Source: Tethya wilhelma (lineage: Eukaryota; Porifera; Demospongiae; Tethyida; Tethyidae). Taken from it: a DNA stretch of 64,000 bases. A program made the translations under genes and the position numbers. Under the pieces are notes generated by a model. That model was not told the origin of the DNA. It did not search any database and was given only the letters and a program-made list of their open reading frames with translations. The stretch's first letter is position 1. Every line of letters starts with the position of its first letter. The DNA is taken from positions 1,039,640 through 1,103,639 of the forward strand of contig CAXIPT010000012.1 in the NCBI GenBank assembly GCA_964030475.1. Direction: 5' to 3'. Positions 56,550-64,000 of the stretch are shown here, piece after piece.

Positions 56550-58821
56550 TCTATACTTGAACAGGCTAGCTAGCTTTTGCGTGCACGTGGCAATTAAACA
56601 CGTGATAGAAAAAGGGGCAGGTGCGATTCAAATATGGGCGAAGTCAAACTTTCCTAGGGCACGAAAAAAAAAAGGCAGCGCAGCGCCCTCGTTAAACGCT
56701 TTAGCTAAATCGCTGGAGTCAATTAGGAGATTGTTAAATGCAGCCCATACAGGAAGAATTCTGCACACACTCACAACAGCCATTTCATCTTGTTTGCGTT
56801 CTTTTTACGATTTAGCCATTCTTGTGTCTCATTACATTTCAATGGTTTTTTCTTACTTGTAGTTATTAAATTTACTCTGCCAAACTTACCAGAATTCAAT
56901 TAACTACAACTCAGTTACCATTAGCTCTACCTCAACCTACCTGCAAACCTCTGTAAAACACTTTTGTGAAAAGCAGTTTTCACTTCGTACCAAGAATAAA
57001 CTTATAGTCAATTTTAGTGACTATGGACTTAGAAATAATTTAAGTCCAAAAAGCACACTTTAGTGAAAGAATGTTTATTTGCTATAAAAACATTTTCTAG
57101 TGTTAACTCTTTAGGGCCTAAATTTATTATGCATACTAAATTTAGATTTTATGAATATTTTATTAACCTTGGTTTTTGTACATTTTTGTTCTTACTTTAG
57201 CCTTAGCCACTCTCTTTTGTAGCTAGTTGAGCTTAGCTATGGTTGTACTAAGCCATGGCAATATCAAATTAGTTGTAGGTTTGCTTTTATTAACTTTAAA
57301 AGCTTGCAAAAATGGAAGGGGTCAAAGTTCGCCAAATGACCTGCATACTTCACGCTTTTTTTCCAGCTTTATGAGCAGCACTGCAAAAGCGCTTGCATGC
57401 AGGTATAGCCTAAGCCTCCCTACACCTCCATAGCTAGCGTCAGGCTTCTCCTGAGAAAAAAACGTGAGTTTAAAACCAAACGTCACGATCTCGCCACGAT
57501 CGCGACCTTTGAACTCTAAAGCCTCTATCTCCCCTTCCACTAATCAGACCTGACTCTTACTTGGTATTTAAGTAGAGCGCTTCCTTATCTAACTGTACAG
57601 CAAGTCTAAAGTTTATAGCTCAAACGCTATCACTATAAAATAAAAAATGCGAAAAATCGCAGATTACGCGATCGTTGAATACACACGTGTGGATAAATCC
57701 GCAATCAGCCTTAAAGAGTTAAAGAAACACTTTTGTGAAAGTTTACTTTTTTCAACTGTTGGAATGTTCTTAACAATTGAAAAACATTGTTTACGAAAAA
57801 TGAAATTTTAAGATAAACGTAGTCATTTTGAGTGTCTGTTGACTTAGAAATTTTTCTCAGTCCAAAAGGTACACTATTGCGTAGAAACGTTTATTTCGCT
57901 ATGAGAACATTATCTAGAGCAAGAAACACTTTTGTGAAAGTGTAATGGTCAGAATGTTCTTGTGGTTAAAAATTATTGTTTATGAAAATTAAAGTAATAT
58001 TTTATACCAAGAAAATACTTAGCCATTATGAGTGAGTATAGACTTAAAATTTTTCAATTTCTAAAAGTACACTTTTGATAAACGTTTGTTTTGCTATAAT
58101 AACATTTGTGACCTGTTGAAGGAAAAACTGATGGTTAGGAAAATAATGTTTTTGGATTAAAATACGGTTTTAGTTTAACCCTTTACAGCGCGTAATAAAA
58201 GGACCCGAGAACTTGTTGAAATACTGAATTCAAAATTAAATTTTAGTAATGTATGATTAACACTTATTTTGTAGCTTTAGCATTATATTTGTTTCAAGTA
58301 TGACAAACTATTGTTACACTACCTATCTATTACCTGTACGACTACTTATATGTAACGCCCTGCAGCAAGAACTGAATAAATAACAAACTATGTTGTGATT
58401 AACAGATGTATGATTTGTATGTAGGCACTTTTATGGTTTATACTGTTGTGTATAAATAGTCTGTTTTGTGCAAACCAGTTGAGTTGGTCTTTTGTGAGTG
58501 TAGAATTATAAAATTATCACACAAGCTGATATTCCTTTTCTGACGCCCAAGACCGAGGCGTTACATATACTAGCGTGGTCTCAGAAAATTTTCTAAGTTG
58601 ATAGTCAGTCAAAAAGACTAAGTTCTTTATCTGTACTCTGAGAAAACTTTGTTTATCACAAACAATGTTTTTCACCTCAAGATAATGTTTCAAGTGTTGA
58701 AAAAAGTAACTATTCACGATAGTGTTTCTTTTGTGCTAAAAATGTTTTCAAGGCAAAATGAATGTTTTGGCAAAAGTGTACTTTCTCAGTGCAGTTAAGG
58801 CTGACTCAAGTTTTGAACACG
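56550..58821. repeat. Diverged repeats, no gene
   Basis: 56740-56870 is one arm of the 44085-44390 foldback. From about 56955 to 58110 related blocks recur: aaacacttttgtgaaa at 56960, 57725 and 57925, and tttatttgctataaaaacatt-type blocks at 57070, 57890 and 58085. These are old tandem or nested copies of one element. No host gene is seen. Confidence 0.5.
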
Positions 58822-60672
58822 GTAATATGTGACCCAATTTTAGAAAACCGACCAGATGTAGTAAACCTTTATTTATAGTAATCAGCGATTGTAGTGTAAT
58901 TCGCAACACGCGCACGAAATTACTTTTTTTGCACCAATGGGGAAGGACACACCTTGGCAAGCTGTGGACATGATTTTACAGGTGGGGCTGCTTCTATTGC
59001 TGAGATATAAGCGTTTGAATGCAGCTATGTCAGCCCATGGCTAGCTTCTCTCACAAGGGATGCGTTGCTATGTTCATTGATTAATTATTCTGATAAGTAC
59101 ATGATGCAGATGCTGCTTTGCATCTGATTATAATCTTGCATATTTAATGTATGACAAAAAAAACAATGCATGTTCATGAGCTAAACACTTCTAGCAGAAA
59201 GAAATCTCTTCCAGATGATCAGAAGTTGGCCCACAGTGTTGTAGAATCGATGGGCTATGCCAGGAGCTGTTTATCTGTGCATATTAATGAATGAATGTTT
59301 TGTACATTGTGTATAATAAATTTGCAATGAAATTTGGGGGAAAAGAAGCTAAGCGCTTCTTATTATTGACAATAAGTATTAGCTAAACTATTTCCTACAG
59401 TTAGAAGAGCTATGCATGCATGTATTATTATTGGGCGCTTATACTACATTACATCATCTGTAATTAATTTGATTGGTCAAAAAGTGTAGAATACATAAAG
59501 GCATATTCTACAGACTTATTTTACAGGAAGTAAAATACGCAGGGGTCATTTTTCTCTGCAGCGTTTTTCACTTTTTCCCAACAGAAGGCTAAAATTTTTG
59601 CAACAAAAGAGTGATGTTCGTGTTCACAGTTTCTGAAATCGTAGTCCACTGTTTGGTAAAGGTCGACCGTCTCAACCTCGTGACAATTACAAAAGGCTGA
59701 TAGCTATACAGCTGGTCCAGCAGGCACAGACGACGAAAAAGGTTTTTTGTCCAGTAAACAAACAGCATAGGAAAATGGTACAGCAAGTCTCACTGTTTCT
59801 GAGAATACGTTCTGGACATAGAGAAGGAAGAAAGTTGAACGGTTGATGTGTGGACGTGGATACCGTCTTCCAGCAAAAATGTGACCAGAAACAGTTAGGC
59901 GCTAGGCCTAACTACGGCCTCTTTTACAATCAGTGAACAGCAACAGCATCCAGGAGTGTTTCTTTTTAAAAATGGCAACCAATGACAACACGAGCCTATA
60001 TAAACAAACGGTTTCCTTGACAATGCTACTACTGCGCATGCGCACTAATGAAGAAATAAGTTAGATAGACTACACCCACTCGTAGATTATGCGCCTTACG
60101 TAACCACCTTACGTAAACTCCTTGGTTGGATTAGCCCTCGGCTGCGCCTCGGGCTAACCACAACCGCAGAGGTATACATAGGCGCATAATCTACTCTTTG
60201 GGGTAGTCTATCCTATACTTATTTCTGCGCCATTTACAGCCTAGTTACTCTAGTTACAGCGCACCTGCTACATTACTTACCTCGTTAGTGAATCCTCCTG
60301 GAAGGCTCCCTTGTCGTCTGTGTCTTTAAAGAGACTCCTAAAGTAAGTTTTAACTAGCGCTTTAACTAACTTCATGCATATTCTGATACTACACTAAAAT
60401 TGTACCACAAACATAAATTGTTTGTAACACGGATAGTATACGGAGTTTCTGTACTCGTGCTTAGCAACGTATTCGCTCACGATTTTAGCGAGTAAAATTG
60501 GAATGAACGGTCGGTATATTTGAGCTCATATCTCCAAAATTATAGCGCCTAGCCGCTTCAAAATTGGAAAATAGCTAGCTGCAATGACGTAGATTACAAT
60601 GCAAGTGCTATCTCAAAATTTGCAATTACTACATCTGCATGGTCGGTTTTCCAAAATTTGGTCACATATTAC
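58822..60672. mobile_element. Large inverted-repeat element (1.85 kb)
   Basis: The left end GGTAATATGTGACCCAATTT...GAAAACCGACCA is complementary to the right end (tggtcggttttccaaaatttggtcacatattac). The interior has no recognisable transposase and contains a nested element at 60040-60235. Probably non-autonomous. Confidence 0.65.
60040..60235. mobile_element. Nested MITE
   Basis: GATAGACTACACCC, then TAGATTATGCGCC, on the left is mirrored by GGCGCATAATCTA, then GGGGTAGTCTATC, on the right. The centre is GC-rich (cctcggctgcgcctcggg). The inverted match extends outward through AAATAAGT. Confidence 0.75.
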
Positions 60673-61242
60673 ATAGATATATATATATATATGAATACAC
60701 AATTCATTTTTGATAACAGGGACTACTATTCTTGCAATTATATTTATAATATGTTTGTACGAAGTGTGATGTGCAATTTGTGTAACTAGTTGCTATAGCA
60801 ACCCTCGACCGTACCATTATCAGCTGTCCTAATGAGTCAAATCCTTAACATGAAAAATCAAATATGAGGGAAGGAAACACTTCCAAAAAGGTATCTTTTT
60901 TAGCAGATATAGAACTTACTACTGTGTATTACAATGAACTACCTGGAAATTTAAGTTGCATTAATCAGTTTTGGCATAATAATCCAAAAACCACAAAAAA
61001 TTACAATATTGAATGTCGTTAACTTAAAAAGCCCTTCTTTTCTCATACTAGCATATATAGTATACCAAATTAGTAGTTTGATTCTAGTAGATATACCTTT
61101 TGAGGAGCTGTGCTGTATGTATGAAACTGATTAGATGGGTCTTTGCTTCCCACATAAGTCAATCAAGTTGTGCATCTTCTTGTGTATAATTTTACAATTA
61201 TCTATGCGGCCAAATATGATGTAATGGAGGGGATTTCCCTAA

Positions 61243-61872
61243 CAGGGCCGTAGGAAGGAAGTTTGTAGTGGGGAGGCTATGCTCTGGCCAAAGGCCAGAG
61301 CTCCTGTAGGGGGGTCCGGGGGCATGCCCCCCCGGAAAATTTTGGCATTTTTCATTGCTGGAGATTAATTCTAAGCCAATTTTAGTGTATAAAATGGCAG
61401 CTCAATTAAGTGACTACAGCTTACAAAGTTATGTGTGAAAGCAAAATGGTATGTAAGTATTCTACCTGGTCACCCATCCACCTCAAGAATGTCACTGTGG
61501 CTATGGCTTGCCATCTTCAAACACTTGAACAGCTGATCTACATTTCCTTTTTTCCAGCTAATGCAATTGCGCATGCGTTTATACTATAACACGTATATAT
61601 ACGTATGTGCGTGCGCATAGTATTCCATATACATGCCTCTGATACACGCCTACTGAATTTCATATACACGCGCAGGCTTCGCGTACTGAATTTCCTGTCA
61701 CGTGCATGGAATTACAGGCAGTACAGGGCTGTCAGAGTAGTGCAGTGCAGTTTGGAGTCAGAAGTCAGTGCGCGCGAGTAGTAAGCTAAACTACCAGGCA
61801 AGCAGCTTTGGTGGGACTAAAAAAGTGGGGAGGCCTGAAGCCTCCCCAGCCTTCCCTACTCCTACGGCCCTG
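61243..61872. mobile_element. hAT-like non-autonomous element
   Basis: The ends CAGGGCCGTAGGAAGG and CCTACGGCCCTG are inverted. A 5-bp direct repeat CCTAA flanks it (61238-61242 and 61873-61877). The interior has gggggcatgccccc and GC-rich gaggct segments. It is 630 bp with no coding potential. Confidence 0.8.
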
Positions 61873-62187
61873 CCTAAGATGTTTTGAAGCGCGCTTTTGC
61901 AGGAAATACAGCCGCGTGTACTGCTGCACATCTGTAGAAGCTCAGCTTGTCTCAGCGCTTGGAATTCGGAAGTTTATATTGCAAAGTCGCAGGAGTTGGA
62001 TCTACCATTCAATAGGTAGGTAAATATTGTAGGATGTACATTAATTGTCATGATAATAAACTAAATTTTATGAAAACAATAAATAAAACAGGCGGTAATT
62101 ATGTCCCTGGCATCAGTGAACTTGACATGATTTTTTTTTTTTTTTTTTTTTTTAAGTGCCCCTTCGGGTTTACCACAATTGTGGCTN

Positions 62188-62796
62188 TAGTCTAGCCCTA
62201 GACCCCGCCTCTTTCACCAGTGAAAAATGGGGGTCTAGAAAAACTGGTGCACTTCCGCCGTTCTCCGCCAGAAATCGGGCGGCACCAATCAGATCGCTTA
62301 GATGAAGTCATGTGACAATCATGTCACATGACTGAACATTGATTGTGGAAGTCGCGAAAATTAGTTGTAGGTTTGCCAGCGTGTATAAAAGTTTTGAAAC
62401 CTGTTGGAAACTGGAAACAACGTACAATTGACATCGCTGAAGCTAGCGCTTTCATCTCTGAATGGAACAGGTTAGTCTGGCGTAGCAAGGGTCTGGCTAA
62501 AAGGCATGAGCAGTGGTAGAGTTTAGCGTGACCTTGACTCGAAGGACTCAATCTATCCTACGAAGATTATTTACCAACTACTCTTTCCTCGAAAGGCTTA
62601 CTGTTCACTCTAAAGTTAGTATCCCGCTTTGACACACACAAAAAAAACTTACTCGCGAAAATGCAGCAAAATCTTTGAGGTTAGACTGCACGTGAATCAT
62701 GACGAAGCTACATTCCAGAATTTCACCGGAAGTGCACCAGTTTTTCTAGACCCCCATTTTTCACTGGTGAAAGAGGCGGGGTCTAGGGCTAGACTA
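62188..62796. mobile_element. MITE with ~70-bp perfect terminal repeats
   Basis: The left arm TAGTCTAGCCCTAGACCCCG...CTGGTGCACTTCC and the right arm GGAAGTGCACCAG...CTAGACTA are exact complements over about 70 bp. An undetermined base (62187) abuts the left end after a poly-T tract. The element lies directly beside the 62797-63415 repeat. Confidence 0.8.
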
Positions 62797-63415
62797 ACAA
62801 AGTATAGTCTATTCACCTCCTAAATATTGAAGACTGAAAGGTTACTGGTTACAGAGACGTCAGCACAACTTGCCCAGAAATCTTCAGGTAAAACTGGCAG
62901 GCAGGGCAGCGAATATTCAGATTCCAAATAACGCACACTCGTCAGTCTGGAAAAGGGTCGTTAACTTGATTTCCAAAGTAGCTAATGAATTATTAATGAG
63001 TATAGAAATGAATGGCTACCATACGGAGGTGGCATTTTTCGTCTTGTATCTAGTGACTCAGCTAGAGAGACGAATAACCGATGCAAAAAGCACGTGAAGA
63101 CAAAGAAACCAAGTTTATTTGTTCAAGAATCAGCTTCTGAAAGTGAGCGGTTTTTGAGAAAAGTCGTTCCAAGATAGAAAAAGAACTGAGAAGAAGATGG
63201 AGAAAACTGGAGGGTTGGCATATTTTAGTTTGTTACTTTAACAATGGTTTTAGGCTATGTTTTTAGGCTCAATAGAAAGAGAAAGAGCTAAATAGTAGCT
63301 TAAGAAGCCTTTTAGTGCCAAGAGCTCAGTTTTTGAACAGTTATTCACGTGAATATTTGTATTGCGTTAATGGGCAATCCATGCCATTCCTATATGTACC
63401 CAGTACTACAGTTGT
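62797..63415. mobile_element. Dispersed non-autonomous element
   Basis: Colinear with 12600-13320 and, in reverse, with 43190-44020. It ends near cccagtactac. Small open frames inside are not conserved between copies. Confidence 0.65.
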
Positions 63416-64000
63416 CCTAGTGTGGAATGTCCCCCCTCATATTGTTCCCCCGGACATTATTCACTAGTGAATTTTGTCTCCCCTCAGTGAATAATGTCCC
63501 CCCTTCCAAATGATGCCACATGATGTGAATGATGCGCAAACAGTGTTTTTCAAGGGGGGACAATGAATTTTGTCCCCCCTCCCAAACTCTTCCACACAAA
63601 CTGCATGCAGCTTAGCCTCATTCTATTGGCTCAGCTACGCAGCTAGGAAGGCCTGGAAGACCAAATTACCTCAGCAGCATGTAGGCTAAGCTTCAGTACT
63701 ACCTGCCTTGCCTCCCAACTTTAAAGTTTAATATGCGTGCCACGAGTCTTTGCTGTAGCCTACTTGAAAATTAATATTGATTATCTATGTTTAATGACAG
63801 GGCGTAGTACAAGTAAGCATTAACTAAATTGTCAACACTGATGGTGCACAATTATATCAGTCACTGTATGACTTACAAAGTTCAAAGTTAGGCTAGCTAA
63901 TAGTAGCTGCATACTGATCTATGCTGCACAATAAGTGGGAGTGGCTAAGATTGCCATACGTACGTTCTAATAGTACGGTGCATGGTACACAGCGATACAG
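63416..64000. other. Low-information end of window
   Basis: Several gaatgtcccccc/gtcccccctc motifs (63425-63590) suggest part of another repeat. No gene is seen to the end. Confidence 0.4.

Overview
This is eukaryotic, intron-rich, AT-rich DNA packed with small non-autonomous transposons. It looks like a demosponge genome (something like Amphimedon): there is a Death-fold/Kelch fragment, a tyrosine-kinase-like kinase and a lineage-type expansion of Death-fold proteins. The species cannot be proved from the sequence alone. The window is a draft assembly, with single-n joints at 28155, 33037, 39886, 46460 and 62187 and an N run at 47901-47948. Two of these joints carry duplicated contig ends that probably do not exist in the animal.

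Region 1 (1-3.7 kb) holds a plus-strand fragment of a Death-fold plus Kelch-repeat gene and a minus-strand protein kinase. Region 2 (4.1-47.4 kb) is the core: six minus-strand copies of an acetyl-CoA-synthetase-like (ANL superfamily) gene, here called ACS-1 to ACS-6 from left to right. ACS-3 (18321-25169) is complete. I could place 20 exons whose splice phases all close into one reading frame of about 1107 codons: a Death-like fold, a linker, an unnamed alpha/beta domain, then a full acetyl-CoA synthetase with intact A3, A5, A8 and A10 motifs. ACS-2 keeps the catalytic core but has lost its 5' part. ACS-4 and ACS-6 keep the fold but have degenerate active-site motifs. ACS-1 and ACS-5 are pseudogenes. 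A kinase sits just downstream of ACS-1, and a decayed kinase copy sits in the same place behind ACS-2, so kinase and synthetase were duplicated together.

Region 3 (47.4-64 kb) has no recognisable host gene. It holds a broken hAT transposase (about 53.97-56.55 kb) that was itself hit by a small hAT-type element with a clean target duplication, and many inverted-repeat elements.

The main biological point is a Death-fold domain fused to an acetyl-CoA-synthetase-like enzyme, in a tandem family in which some members look catalytic and others look like pseudoenzymes. This suggests a link between a Death-fold signalling platform and acyl-CoA or adenylate chemistry. That function is inference. No tRNA, rRNA, CRISPR or convincing promoter element was seen.
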